A model generated the notes under the pieces. The model did not search any database. It was not told where the DNA came from and worked only from the letters and a program-made list of their open reading frames with translations. DNA of 64,000 bases from Nonomuraea roseoviolacea subsp. carminata (lineage in GTDB: Bacteria > Actinomycetota > Actinomycetes > Streptosporangiales > Streptosporangiaceae): positions 7,601,001-7,665,000 of the forward strand of contig NZ_JAMZEC010000001.1 of NCBI RefSeq assembly GCF_024172185.1, given 5' to 3'. The position numbers and the translations under genes are program-made. Within the stretch, counting starts at the first letter, position 1. Every line of letters begins with the position of its first letter. Positions 49,686-58,155 of this stretch are shown piece by piece.

Positions 49686-49885
49686 GCGCATCCCCACGTC
49701 CGCCGCCCGAGGCAGGTCGCGCGTCCGGAGGCTGGCCACCGTTCCACCGGGCGGTGCGGCATCCGGAGCGCCCTAACGGGTGGCCGGAAAGTCGTGACAT
49801 CCTTCCTGACCAACCCTCGAAGAGCGTCAGTAACCCCCACTCAGCGCTCTGGTATGACATATTGATCTCTGAGGCGCTTTGCGAC

Positions 49886-49914
49886 TTGAGTGGAATTTGA
49901 GGCGTTGCTAGGGT
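49886..49914 (+). promoter_or_regulatory. Sigma-A-like promoter before the CvnD gene
   Basis: TTGAGT (49886-49891), 17-base spacer, TAGGGT (49909-49914). Transcription from about 49921 would give a 130-base leader to the GTPase gene. The rest of the 409-base gap 49642-50050 contains a terminator and no gene I can support. Confidence 0.55.
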
Positions 49915-50050
49915 GACCGGTGCCAGGCATGTAGATCGACCTCTTCTTGCGCCTTGACAGGCCTCCGCCGACCAAGGCTCCCCAGGGCGGATTTGTGCGC
50001 GCGCGGCATGGCGAGGGCCTGCCCGCGAAGGGATGTACAGGCGGTGCTCG

Positions 50051-50644
50051 ATGGATTTCGGTCGTTCTGATCGGTGGCGGTTGCCCACCGCGATCAAGAT
50101 TCTGATCGCGGGTGGTTTCGGCGCGGGCAAGACCACGATGGTGACGGCCGTGTCCGAGACGCGGCCACTGCGCACCGAGGAGATCCTCACCCAGATCGGC
50201 CAGCACATCGACGACCTGGCCGGCATCGAGGGCAAGCCCACCACCACCGTCGCCTTCGACTTCGGCCGCATCACGATCAGCGGCGACTACATGCTCTACC
50301 TGTTCGGCACGCCCGGCCAGGAGCGGTTCTGGTTCGTCTGGGACGACCTCAACATGGGGGCGCTCGGCGCCGTGGTGCTCGCCGACACGCGCCGCCTGGC
50401 CGACTGCTTCCCCGCCATCGATTACTTCGAGCAGCGCGACACGCCGTTCGTCGTGGCGCTCAACTGCTTCGACGGGGCCCGCGAGTTCACGGTCGGCGAG
50501 GTGCGCCAGGCCCTCAACCTGGAGCCGGAGATCCCCATCGTGATGACCGACGCCCGCCGCCGCGACTCCGGTCGCGAGGTGCTCATCACGCTCGTCGAGC
50601 ACGCCATGCGCCGGGGCGCCACCCCGGTCGGGACCATGTCGTGA
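50051..50644 (+). CDS. CvnD-type small GTPase, 197 aa
   Basis: Ras-like GTPase of the conservon (cvnABCD) type: G1 IAGGFGAGKTTMV, switch region with PTTTVAFDFGRI, G3-like YLFGTPGQERFWFVWDDL, then VVLADTRRLADCFPAIDYFEQ and a NCFD where NKxD is usual. In Streptomyces these switches work with a sensor kinase-like CvnA, a roadblock CvnB and a DUF742 CvnC. None is present here, so it is an orphan. ATG 50051 has AGGCGG upstream; ATG 50033 would add six residues. Confidence 0.9.
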   Translation: MDFGRSDRWRLPTAIKILIAGGFGAGKTTMVTAVSETRPLRTEEILTQIGQHIDDLAGIEGKPTTTVAFDFGRITISGDYMLYLFGTPGQERFWFVWDDLNMGALGAVVLADTRRLADCFPAIDYFEQRDTPFVVALNCFDGAREFTVGEVRQALNLEPEIPIVMTDARRRDSGREVLITLVEHAMRRGATPVGTMS

Positions 50645-50655
50645 CCTCGACGGGC

Positions 50656-50661
50656 TATTTT
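50656..50661 (+). promoter_or_regulatory. -10 element of the Lrp gene, leaderless
   Basis: TATTTT ends 6 bases before ATG 50668. Confidence 0.5.
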
Positions 50662-50667
50662 TGACCG

Positions 50668-51138
50668 ATGGAGGAGATCGATCGCCGGATCGTCACGCTG
50701 CTGGCCAAGGACGGCCGGATGAGCTTCACCGACCTGGCCAGGGAGACCGGGCTCTCGGTCTCCGCCGTCCACCAGCGGGTGCGCCGCCTGGAGAAGCGCG
50801 GCGTGGTGCGCGGCTACACCGCCGTCATCGACCACGACGCGATCGGGCTGCCGCTGACGGCCTTCGTGTCGATCAAGCCGATCGACCCCGCCGCCCCGGA
50901 CGACGCCCCCGACCGGCTGGCCCACCTGACCGCGATCGAGGCGTGCCACAGCGTGGCGGGCGACGAGAGCTACATCCTCAAGGTGCGGGTGGCCTCGCCC
51001 GTGGCGCTGGAGGACCTGCTCCAGCAGATCCGCGCCGCGGCCAACGTCTCCACCCGCACCACGGTCGTTCTCAGCACGCCGTACGAGCACCGGGCCCCCG
51101 AGATCGCCGCGGAGGCCGTCGGCCACCCGACGGCCTGA
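50668..51138 (+). CDS. Lrp/AsnC-family regulator, 156 aa
   Basis: N-terminal helix-turn-helix (IDRRIVTLLAKDGRMSFTDLARETGLSVSAVHQRVRRLEKRGVVRGYTAVIDHDAIGLPL) and C-terminal RAM domain (HLTAIEACHSVAGDESYILKVRVASPVALEDLLQQIRA), which binds amino acids and forms octamers. Leaderless. It converges with the serine hydrolase gene six bases away. Target genes are not indicated. Confidence 0.94.
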   Translation: MEEIDRRIVTLLAKDGRMSFTDLARETGLSVSAVHQRVRRLEKRGVVRGYTAVIDHDAIGLPLTAFVSIKPIDPAAPDDAPDRLAHLTAIEACHSVAGDESYILKVRVASPVALEDLLQQIRAAANVSTRTTVVLSTPYEHRAPEIAAEAVGHPTA

Positions 51139-51144
51139 GCGGGG

Positions 51145-52551
51145 TCAGCGGCGGACCGGCATCCGGTCCACCGCGAGCGGCAGGAAGGGCTGCGCCGCGC
51201 GCGCCCGGGGGACCTGGCCGCACAGGGCGACCATCATGTGGTCGCCCACCGCGTAGTCGATCGGGCTCGGCTCGATCGTGCCGTCCTCGCCGATCCGCTG
51301 GTACTTCGCCAGGTTCAGGCCGAACGACAGCTCGCGGCGGCCGTCCTCGCTGACCAGTGACTGCGTCGTCATGCCGAAGACGCCCCCGTCGTGCCCCCAG
51401 AACCGGCCGCACGGCAGCTCCACCGTGTACAGGCCGAGTCCGTAGTCCACTTGCCCGCCGCCCGCCAGCACCGGCACGGTCGCGCGCATCTCGGCGAGCC
51501 GCTCCGGCCCGATCACCTCGCCGCGCAGCAGCGCCCGGTAGAACCGGTTGAGGTCGTCCATGGTCGACACCAGCGCCCCCGCGGTGCTCGCCCACGACAT
51601 GTCGTACACGCTGTAGTCACGAGGCGGGTCGATCAGCCCGTACAGCGACTCGTACGCCTTCGACGACGGCGCCGGCAGGCGCGGCGTGGCCGGGAAGAAC
51701 GTGTCGCGCAGCCCGGCCCGGCGGATGACGTCGCGGGTGATGACCCGCTCGGCGTCCTCGCCGGTCACCTTCTCCAGCAGCAGGCCGGCGATGACGTAGT
51801 TGGTGTTGGAGTACCTTCCGGGCAGCGCCCCCGGCTCGCCGGTCGCCTCGGCGGCCAGCCCGAGGCGCACGAGCTCCTCCGGCGCGAACCGGCGGAAGCG
51901 GTTGGCGTCGAGGCTCGCGGGCGAGCCCTCCAGCAGCGAGGGGAACGCGCCCGCGATGTAGTCGCCGATGTGGCTGGTGTGGTTGAGCAGCATCCTGACC
52001 GTGATCCGGTCGCCGCGCTCCCCAGGGATCAGCCCCGGCAGGTAGCGGCTCACCGGCGCGTCCAGCTCGACCCTGCCGCGTTCGACCTGCTGGAGGATCG
52101 CCGCCGAGGTGAACGTCTTGGTGATGCTGCCCACCCGGTGGCGCATGTCGGGCCGCGCCGGGCGGCGGGTGACCACGTCGGCGACGCCGGACGCGCCGCG
52201 CCACACCTGGCCGCCGTCGCGCGCCTGCGAGTAGAGGCCGTACATGCCGGCCTCGTGGACGGCGTCGAGCGTGCGCCGCAGCGCCGCCCGGTCCAGTCCC
52301 GCGGCCGTGGTCCGGGACGGCGACTCGGGGTCGAGACCCGCCGTCGGCGCAGTCGGTGCCGGGACGAGGGTCGTGGCCGGCGCGGGGGACGCCGGGTCCG
52401 GACCGGCGGCGGCCCGGGCGGGTGGGGCGAGCGCGGCGGCGAGGACCAGCGCGCCCGCCACGGCGCCGGCGGCGGCGCGCCGGCCAGGACGCGCGGCGCG
52501 GCGCGCCCCTGCGGCGCCGCGCCCCGGCTGGGAGATGGAGGAAGGTGTCAT
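51145..52551 (-). CDS. Secreted serine hydrolase, beta-lactamase/DD-peptidase family, 468 aa
   Basis: Signal peptide with an Arg-rich start (RRAARPGRRAAAGAVAGALVLAAALAPPARAAA; two Arg-Arg pairs but no strict twin-arginine motif), a Pro/Thr linker, then a class C beta-lactamase-like fold. Catalytic Ser-x-x-Lys in RVGSITKTF, Tyr-Ser-Asn in GRYSNTNYVIAG, and His-Asp-Gly in FWGHDGGVFG replacing the KTG triad, as in D-alanyl-D-alanine carboxypeptidases and esterases of this family. ATG 52551. Substrate could be peptidoglycan, a peptide or an ester. Confidence 0.9.
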   Translation of the reverse strand: MTPSSISQPGRGAAGARRAARPGRRAAAGAVAGALVLAAALAPPARAAAGPDPASPAPATTLVPAPTAPTAGLDPESPSRTTAAGLDRAALRRTLDAVHEAGMYGLYSQARDGGQVWRGASGVADVVTRRPARPDMRHRVGSITKTFTSAAILQQVERGRVELDAPVSRYLPGLIPGERGDRITVRMLLNHTSHIGDYIAGAFPSLLEGSPASLDANRFRRFAPEELVRLGLAAEATGEPGALPGRYSNTNYVIAGLLLEKVTGEDAERVITRDVIRRAGLRDTFFPATPRLPAPSSKAYESLYGLIDPPRDYSVYDMSWASTAGALVSTMDDLNRFYRALLRGEVIGPERLAEMRATVPVLAGGGQVDYGLGLYTVELPCGRFWGHDGGVFGMTTQSLVSEDGRRELSFGLNLAKYQRIGEDGTIEPSPIDYAVGDHMMVALCGQVPRARAAQPFLPLAVDRMPVRR

Positions 52552-52617
52552 GCCGTCAGCATGATCCTCCCGGCCCGGCCGGGGCAGTCCACGCTGTCAC
52601 CGGTTGCGCATGACAGC

Positions 52618-52680
52618 GGTCATGCCGGGCCGGTGACACCCGCCAGGCCGGTCATGCCGGGCCGGTGACACCCGCCAGGC
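52618..52680. repeat. 31-bp tandem direct repeat at the kinase 3' end
   Basis: GGTCATGCCGGGCCGGTGAC plus ACCCGCCAGGC occurs at 52618-52648 and 52650-52680. The second copy holds the stop codon and last nine codons of the BadF-type kinase gene. The first lies just beyond it, so the gene end has been duplicated. Confidence 0.8.
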
Positions 52681-53677
52681 GCCCGGCGGCCCCCTGAGGC
52701 TCGTAGCGGGCGCGCAGGCGGGCCTTGGCGGTCTCCGTCGCCCCCAGCCGCTCCAGCCCGTTCAGAGCGGCCCCCACGATCGGCGGGACCCCGCACACGA
52801 CCACCTCGGCGTGCGGCGCCCGCGCCGCGAACCCCGCGTCGAGCAGCGCCGTCAGCAGCGGGTCGCGCGCCCGCAGGACCCCGCCGCCCAGCACCACCTC
52901 CGCCGGCGTCTCCAGCAGGCCGAGACGGCGCAGGCACACCTCGGCCATGACCACCACCTCCGCGGCCTGCCGCTCGACCAGTTCCACGGCCACCGCGTCG
53001 CCCGCCGCGGCGGCGGCGAACACCCCCGGGGCCAGCTCGTGCAGCCGCGCCCCGTCCACCCGGCCGAAGTGGACGCCCAGGACCAGCTCCTCCACCGTGT
53101 CCGTCCCGGCCCACTCCTTGACCACCTCCGCCAGCGCGGTGGCGGGGCCGCGGCCGTCCTCCGCGCGCACGGCGTGCCACAGCGCCTCCTCGCCCAGGCC
53201 CCCGCCGCCGCCCCAGTCGCCGCTGATCCGGCCGAGGGCGGGGAAGCGGGCCATCTCGCCGGTGGGGGAGACGCCGACCGCGTTGATGCCGGCGCCGCAC
53301 ACCACCGCCACGCCCCACGGCGCCGACGCACCGGCCCGCAGCAGCGCGAACGTGTCGTTGCGGACCACGACGTCCGGGCCGAGCCCCCGGGCGGCGAGCT
53401 CCCGGGCCAGCGCCTCCTCCTCGACCGGCAGGTCGGCGTTCGCCAGGTAGGCGGCCACGTGGTCGAACCCGCCGCCGCCCTCGCCCGGCGGCAGAGCGGC
53501 CAGCGCCTGCCGCACGGCCCGCTCGATCTCGCCGACCGCGGCCGCCACCCCGGCGCTGTGCGGCAGGAACGGCCCCGAGCGCGCCGTCGCCAGCACCTCG
53601 CCGTCCTCCGCGACCACCGCCACGTCCGTCTTGCTGTTGCCGCCGTCCACGGCGAGCAGGAGCCTGCGGCGGGTCAC
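52652..53677 (-). CDS. BadF/BadG/BcrA-type sugar kinase, 341 aa
   Basis: ASKHA-fold kinase like eukaryotic N-acetylglucosamine kinase: LLLAVDGGNSKTDVAVVAEDG phosphate loop, VVVRNDTFALLRAGASAPWGVAVVCGAGINAVGV with the catalytic Asp, SGDWGGGGGLGEEALWHAVRAEDGRG, and EVVLGGGVLRARDPLL. GTG 53677 overlaps the glycosidase stop as GTGA. In this operon it should phosphorylate an imported sugar or a glycosidase product. N-acetylglucosamine or glucose are guesses from the family. Confidence 0.9.
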   Translation of the reverse strand: MTRRRLLLAVDGGNSKTDVAVVAEDGEVLATARSGPFLPHSAGVAAAVGEIERAVRQALAALPPGEGGGGFDHVAAYLANADLPVEEEALARELAARGLGPDVVVRNDTFALLRAGASAPWGVAVVCGAGINAVGVSPTGEMARFPALGRISGDWGGGGGLGEEALWHAVRAEDGRGPATALAEVVKEWAGTDTVEELVLGVHFGRVDGARLHELAPGVFAAAAAGDAVAVELVERQAAEVVVMAEVCLRRLGLLETPAEVVLGGGVLRARDPLLTALLDAGFAARAPHAEVVVCGVPPIVGAALNGLERLGATETAKARLRARYEPQGAAGRLAGVTGPA

Positions 53678-54942
53678 CGGCCCACCGTCCACGGCAGGTG
53701 GGCGCGGTTGGCCTCCAGCAGCAGCCCGGTCAGCTCCTCGGCGACCGCGTCCTGGCCGACCAGCGGGTGGGCGAGCAGGGCGTCGCGCACCCGGTCGGCG
53801 CCGCCGTGCAGCGCCGCCTCCAGGGCCAGCGTCTCGTACGCCGAGACGTGCGCGATCAGCCCCGCGTACAGCGGCTCGACGGGCCGCACCGGCAGCGGCA
53901 CGGCACCGGCGGCGGTGACGGACGCGGGCACCTCGACCACCGCCTCCTCGGGCAGGAACGGCAGCGTCCGGCCGTTGCGCACGTTGACCACCTGGGGCGG
54001 GCCGTCCTCCCGGCCGCCGAGCAGCGCGGCCAGCAGGTCCACGGCCGCCTCCGAGTAGAAGGCGCCGCCCCGCCGCTCCAGCTCCTCCGGCTTGGTGACC
54101 ACCGACGGGTCGGCGTACAGCTCCAGCAGGCGCGCCTCCACGGCGGACACCTCGGCGGCGCGCGGCGGCGCGGTCCGCTGCTCCGCCACCACCTCGTCGT
54201 GCGCGTAGTAGTAGCGCAGGTAGTACGACGGGACCGCGCCGAGCCGCCGGATCAGCTCCGGACGCAGGCCCGCCCCCTCGGCCAGCTCCTTCAGGTGCGC
54301 GTCGATGAGCGTGGGCAGCACGTCGGCCCCGTCGAGGCGCAGGGCGCGCAGCCAGGTGAGGTGGTTGAGCCCCACGTGGTCGAGCGTGATGCGCGACGGC
54401 GCGACTCCGAGCGCCGCCGCGGCGCGCCGCTGGAGGCCGATCGCCACGTTGCACAGGCCGATGGCGCGGTGTCCGGCGTCGAGCAGCGCCCGGGTGACGA
54501 TGCCGACCGGGTTGGTGAAGTCGACGATCCACGCGTCCGGCGCGTGCCGGCGCACCCGCTCGGCGATGTCCAGCACGACCGGGACCGTGCGCAGCGCCTT
54601 GGCCAGGCCGCCCGCGCCGGTCGTCTCCTGTCCGACGCAGCCGCACCGCAGCGGCAGCGTCTCGTCCACCTCGCGGGCGGCCTGACCGCCGATCCGGAGC
54701 TGGAACAGCACGGCGCTCGCCCCGGCGACGCCCTCCTCGACCGACGAGCCGGCCGTCACCCGCGCCGGATGCCCGGCGTGCGCCAGCATGCGCCGCGCCA
54801 TCCCGGCCACCAGGCCCAGGCGCCGCTCATCGGGGTCGATGAGCGCTATCTCGGTGAGGGGCAGCACGTCGCGCAGCCGCGCGAACCCGTCGATGAGCTC
54901 CGGCGTGTACGTCGAGCCGCCCCCGACCACGGCGAGTTTCAA
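53674..54942 (-). CDS. GH4 glycosidase (6-phospho-beta-glucosidase type), 422 aa
   Basis: NAD- and metal-dependent family 4 glycoside hydrolase. KLAVVGGGSTYTPELIDGF dinucleotide loop, RIGGQAAREVDETLPLRCGCVGQETTGAGGLAKALRTVPV, FTNPVGIVTRAL, GLCNVAIG with the metal-binding Cys, and DHVGLNHLTWLRAL with the metal-binding His. The start is TTG 54942, supported by AGGAG seven bases upstream and by overlap with the permease stop (TTGA). Relatives cut phosphorylated beta-glucosides; with an ABC importer rather than a PTS, substrate phosphorylation must come from the kinase. Confidence 0.92.
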   Translation of the reverse strand: MKLAVVGGGSTYTPELIDGFARLRDVLPLTEIALIDPDERRLGLVAGMARRMLAHAGHPARVTAGSSVEEGVAGASAVLFQLRIGGQAAREVDETLPLRCGCVGQETTGAGGLAKALRTVPVVLDIAERVRRHAPDAWIVDFTNPVGIVTRALLDAGHRAIGLCNVAIGLQRRAAAALGVAPSRITLDHVGLNHLTWLRALRLDGADVLPTLIDAHLKELAEGAGLRPELIRRLGAVPSYYLRYYYAHDEVVAEQRTAPPRAAEVSAVEARLLELYADPSVVTKPEELERRGGAFYSEAAVDLLAALLGGREDGPPQVVNVRNGRTLPFLPEEAVVEVPASVTAAGAVPLPVRPVEPLYAGLIAHVSAYETLALEAALHGGADRVRDALLAHPLVGQDAVAEELTGLLLEANRAHLPWTVGR

Positions 54943-55835
54943 CCCTTGACTCCTGTCAGCGTCACGCCCTCGATGAAGACCCTCTGGGCGAAGAAGAACA
55001 CGATGATGATGGGGGCCGTCACCAACAGGGTGGCGGCCATGGTGAGGTTCCACTGCACGCTGTGGAACGCCTTGAAGGTGGCCAGGCCCAGCGACAGGGT
55101 CCAGCCCTCCTGCTGCACGCCCGCGTACAGCAGCGGCCCGTAGTAGTCGTTCCAGCAGTAGAAGAACTGGAACAGCGCGACGGCGGCGATCGCCGGGCGG
55201 GCCATCGGCAGGATCACGCTGACCAGCGTGCGCAGCTCGGAGCAGCCGTCCACCCGGGCCGCGTCGGTGTACTCGCGCGGGATCGTCACGAGGAACTGGC
55301 GCAGCAGGAAGATGGAGAAGGCGTCGCCGAACAGCATCGGCAGGATGAGCGGCCACAGCGTGTCCGTCAGCCCGAGCCGCGCCCACACCAGGTAGACCGG
55401 CACCGCGACGACCTGCGGAGGCAGCATCATGGCCGCCACCACGAGCAGGAACGCCGCCTGCCGCCCCCGGAAGCGGAAGCGGGCCAGGGCGTAGGCCACC
55501 GGCACGGACGACACGAGCGTGAACAGCGTGCCGAGGCCGGCGTACAGCAGCGTGTTGGCCGTCCAGCGCAGCAGCTGCGACTTGGCGAACACGGTCGCGA
55601 AGTTGTCCCAGTTCCACGTCCGGGGCCACAGGTCGCTGGTCAGCGCCTGCTCGTCGGTCATGAGCGCGGTCAGCGCCAGGAACACCACGGGCGCCAGGAA
55701 CATCAGCGCGAGCACGATCGCCAGCGCGTGCTGGGCGATCCAGACCAGCATCCGCCTGCGGCGGGCGGCGGTCCCCGCCTTGCGGGGCCGCGGCGCGGCG
55801 GCGGGACGGGTCGGAGCGGTCACGGTGGCGCTCAT
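54939..55835 (-). CDS. Sugar ABC transporter permease, MalG type, 298 aa
   Basis: CUT1-family inner-membrane subunit with six helices: LAIVLALMFLAPVVFLALTALMT, AGLGTLFTLVSSVPVAYALARF, LLVVAAMMLPPQVVAVPVYLVW, then the EAA loop DAARVDGCSELRTLVSVILPMARPAIAAVALF and the terminal GVTLTGVKG. Start ATG 55835 overlaps the previous permease stop (ATGA). Works with the permease and binding protein upstream. Confidence 0.95.
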   Translation of the reverse strand: MSATVTAPTRPAAAPRPRKAGTAARRRRMLVWIAQHALAIVLALMFLAPVVFLALTALMTDEQALTSDLWPRTWNWDNFATVFAKSQLLRWTANTLLYAGLGTLFTLVSSVPVAYALARFRFRGRQAAFLLVVAAMMLPPQVVAVPVYLVWARLGLTDTLWPLILPMLFGDAFSIFLLRQFLVTIPREYTDAARVDGCSELRTLVSVILPMARPAIAAVALFQFFYCWNDYYGPLLYAGVQQEGWTLSLGLATFKAFHSVQWNLTMAATLLVTAPIIIVFFFAQRVFIEGVTLTGVKG

Positions 55836-56773
55836 GCGGCCCCCTCGGAACGGCGGAACTGCCACAGCAGGAGCAGCGTGAACACCATCGACGCGGCGAA
55901 CAGCACCAGGGCCAGCACGCAGGCGTACCCCATCTGGTAGTCGCGGAAGCCCGCCTGGAACAGCCACTGCGGCAGCGTCAGCAGCGACTCGTCGGGATAG
56001 CCCGGCGTGAACGTGCTGCCCGGCGAGTCGGTCACGCCCGACGCCACCCGGGAGGCGATCATCGCCTGCGCGAAGTACTGCACGGCGTAGATGACGCCCG
56101 TGACCGCCGAGAACATCAGGACCGGCGCGATCGACGGCAGCGTCACGCTGCGGAACTGCCGCCACGGGCCGGCCCCGTCGATCGCGGCCGCCTCGTACAG
56201 GTGCCGGGGCACGTCCAGCAGCGCCGCCATGAAGATGACCGCGATCTGGCCGCAGCTCCACACCGACAGCAGCGTGAGGCTCGGCTTCGACCAGGCCGGG
56301 TCGCCGAACCAGTCGGGGCCGGTGACGCCGAACAGGGCGAGGAACTGGTTCCACGGCCCCGTCGAGGGGTTCATGAGGAACACGAACGTGATCGTCCCGG
56401 CGGCCACCGGCACCAGCGACGGCAGGTAGAAGATCGTGCGGAACAGGCCGACTCCCGCCTTGAGCCGGACCACGAGCTGCGCCAGCCCCAGCGAGAACAG
56501 CGTCTGGACCGGCACCATGACGGCCACCAGCCACAGCGTGTTCTTGGCCGAGGTCACCACCCGGGGGTCGCGCAGCAGGTAGCGGTAGTTGTCCAGGCCG
56601 GCCCACTCCAGCGTGAACAGGTCGTAGTGGTGGAAGGAGAAGTAGACGGTGGCCAGCAGCGGGTAGACGAAGAAGACGGACACGCCGGCCAGCCACGGCG
56701 ACAGCCACACGAGGGCGCGCAGGCCCTCGCGGCGCCGCCACCGGGACGGCGCGGCCGATGCGACGGACGCCAC
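55832..56773 (-). CDS. Sugar ABC transporter permease, MalF type, 313 aa
   Basis: Six-helix CUT1 permease: ALVWLSPWLAGVSVFFVYPLLATVYFSFHHYDLF, NTLWLVAVMVPVQTLFSLGLAQLVV, LPSLVPVAAGTITFVFLMN, EAA loop EAAAIDGAGPWRQFRSVTLPSIAPVLMFSAVTGVI. GTG 56773 follows the binding-protein stop by 2 bases with GGGGAG upstream. Pairs with the MalG-type permease. Confidence 0.95.
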   Translation of the reverse strand: MASVASAAPSRWRRREGLRALVWLSPWLAGVSVFFVYPLLATVYFSFHHYDLFTLEWAGLDNYRYLLRDPRVVTSAKNTLWLVAVMVPVQTLFSLGLAQLVVRLKAGVGLFRTIFYLPSLVPVAAGTITFVFLMNPSTGPWNQFLALFGVTGPDWFGDPAWSKPSLTLLSVWSCGQIAVIFMAALLDVPRHLYEAAAIDGAGPWRQFRSVTLPSIAPVLMFSAVTGVIYAVQYFAQAMIASRVASGVTDSPGSTFTPGYPDESLLTLPQWLFQAGFRDYQMGYACVLALVLFAASMVFTLLLLWQFRRSEGAA

Positions 56774-56775
56774 GC

Positions 56776-58119
56776 TCAGCTCCCCGACAGCTTGAGCTTG
56801 TCGTCGATCTGCCGGTCCACGGACCTCAGGCCGGCGTCCAGGTCGGGCACCGCGCCCTTCTCCCACTTGGTGAGGAACGTGGCCAGCGCCTCCTGGTTGA
56901 AGACGCTGTTGACGGCGGACGGCAGCGTCGAGGTCTTCGGGTGGGCGAAGATGTCGAGGAACGTCTGGAAGTTCGCGTCCTTGGTGAGCTTCGGCGAGTC
57001 CATGGCGGCCCGGGTCGTGGGCACGTTGCGCAGCGCGTTGGACAGCGTCACCAGGGAGTCGGTGTCGGTCGTGAGGTACTTGACCAGCTCCCACGCCTGC
57101 CGCGGGTTCCTGGCGCCCTTGGGCACGCCGATCACGGTGCCGGCGGTGAAGCCGCTGCCGTACAGCTCCGGCCTGGTGTCGGAGACCGGCATCGGGGCCG
57201 TGCCGTAGTCCATGTCCTTGGCCTTCGGGTCGCCCGCGATCATCGCGTTGCGCCACTCGCCGTCCACGATCATGGCGACCTTGCCGGTGAGGAACGGGTG
57301 CTCGGACCCCCACTCGTCGCCCAGGCCCTTGCGGAACTTCTCCAGCTTGTCGTAGCCGTACCAGTCGACGAGGTCCTTCTGCCAGCGCAGCAGCTCCTTC
57401 CACGCCGGGTCGGAGCCGATGGCCGAGGTGCCGTCGGTGTCGTACCACTTCGCGCCCACCATGGGGGCCAGGTGGCTGGGGGAGTTCTCGTAGTACTGGA
57501 AGCTCGGGATGAAACCGGCCACCTTGATGTCGCCGTTCGCGTCGCGCACCGTGAGCTTCTTGGTGAGCGCGGTCAGCTCCGACAGCGTCTTGGGCGGCGG
57601 GTTCCCCTTCATCAGGGCCTTGTTGTAGTAGAGGCCGTACGCGTCGGCCAGCAGCGGCAGCGTGCAGCGCTTGCCGGCGTACTCGGTGTAGGTGCGCGCC
57701 ACCTGCGGCAGCACGCCGAGGTCGATGCCGTCCTGCGCGATGACGGGCGTGAGGTCCTGGAACGATCCCGACCTGCACCATTGGGCGACGTTGTCGGTGG
57801 TGAACGAGGCCGCCACGTCGGGGGCCTTGCCGCCGCGGATGGCCTGGGTGATCTGGTCGTCCTGGACGCCCTTGACGGCCTTGACGGTGATCTGGGGGAA
57901 CTTCCGGTTGAATCCGGCGATGGCGTCCTCGAACGCCTTCACCTCGGCGGGCGTGGAGAATCCGTGCCACAGTTCGAGGGTGGCCGCCGGGAGGGAGCTC
58001 GCGGCCGAGCCGGCGGGCCCGGGGCGGGCGCCGAGCGACGGCGCCGCCTCCTTGCCCGCGGTGCAGGCGGTCAGCGCCAGGGCCGTGAGCCCGGCGACCG
58101 CGAGGGGGACGATGCGCAC
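56776..58119 (-). CDS. Sugar ABC transporter substrate-binding lipoprotein, 447 aa
   Basis: Family 1 solute-binding protein. Lipobox Leu-Thr-Ala-Cys (Cys19), then ATLELWHGFSTPAEVKAFEDAIAGFNRKFPQITVKAVKG, VPQVARTYTEYAGKRCTLPLLADAYGLYYNKALMKGN-type hinge, and KVAMIVDGEWRNAMI with the family's buried Trp. GTG 58119 has AGGAGG upstream. No ATP-binding subunit is in the operon; CUT1 systems of actinomycetes share a distant MsiK ATPase. Ligand probably a beta-linked oligosaccharide, by context. Confidence 0.94.
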   Translation of the reverse strand: MRIVPLAVAGLTALALTACTAGKEAAPSLGARPGPAGSAASSLPAATLELWHGFSTPAEVKAFEDAIAGFNRKFPQITVKAVKGVQDDQITQAIRGGKAPDVAASFTTDNVAQWCRSGSFQDLTPVIAQDGIDLGVLPQVARTYTEYAGKRCTLPLLADAYGLYYNKALMKGNPPPKTLSELTALTKKLTVRDANGDIKVAGFIPSFQYYENSPSHLAPMVGAKWYDTDGTSAIGSDPAWKELLRWQKDLVDWYGYDKLEKFRKGLGDEWGSEHPFLTGKVAMIVDGEWRNAMIAGDPKAKDMDYGTAPMPVSDTRPELYGSGFTAGTVIGVPKGARNPRQAWELVKYLTTDTDSLVTLSNALRNVPTTRAAMDSPKLTKDANFQTFLDIFAHPKTSTLPSAVNSVFNQEALATFLTKWEKGAVPDLDAGLRSVDRQIDDKLKLSGS

Positions 58120-58155
58120 GGGGGGTGCCTCCTGATCATGGGGGGACGGTGGAGT

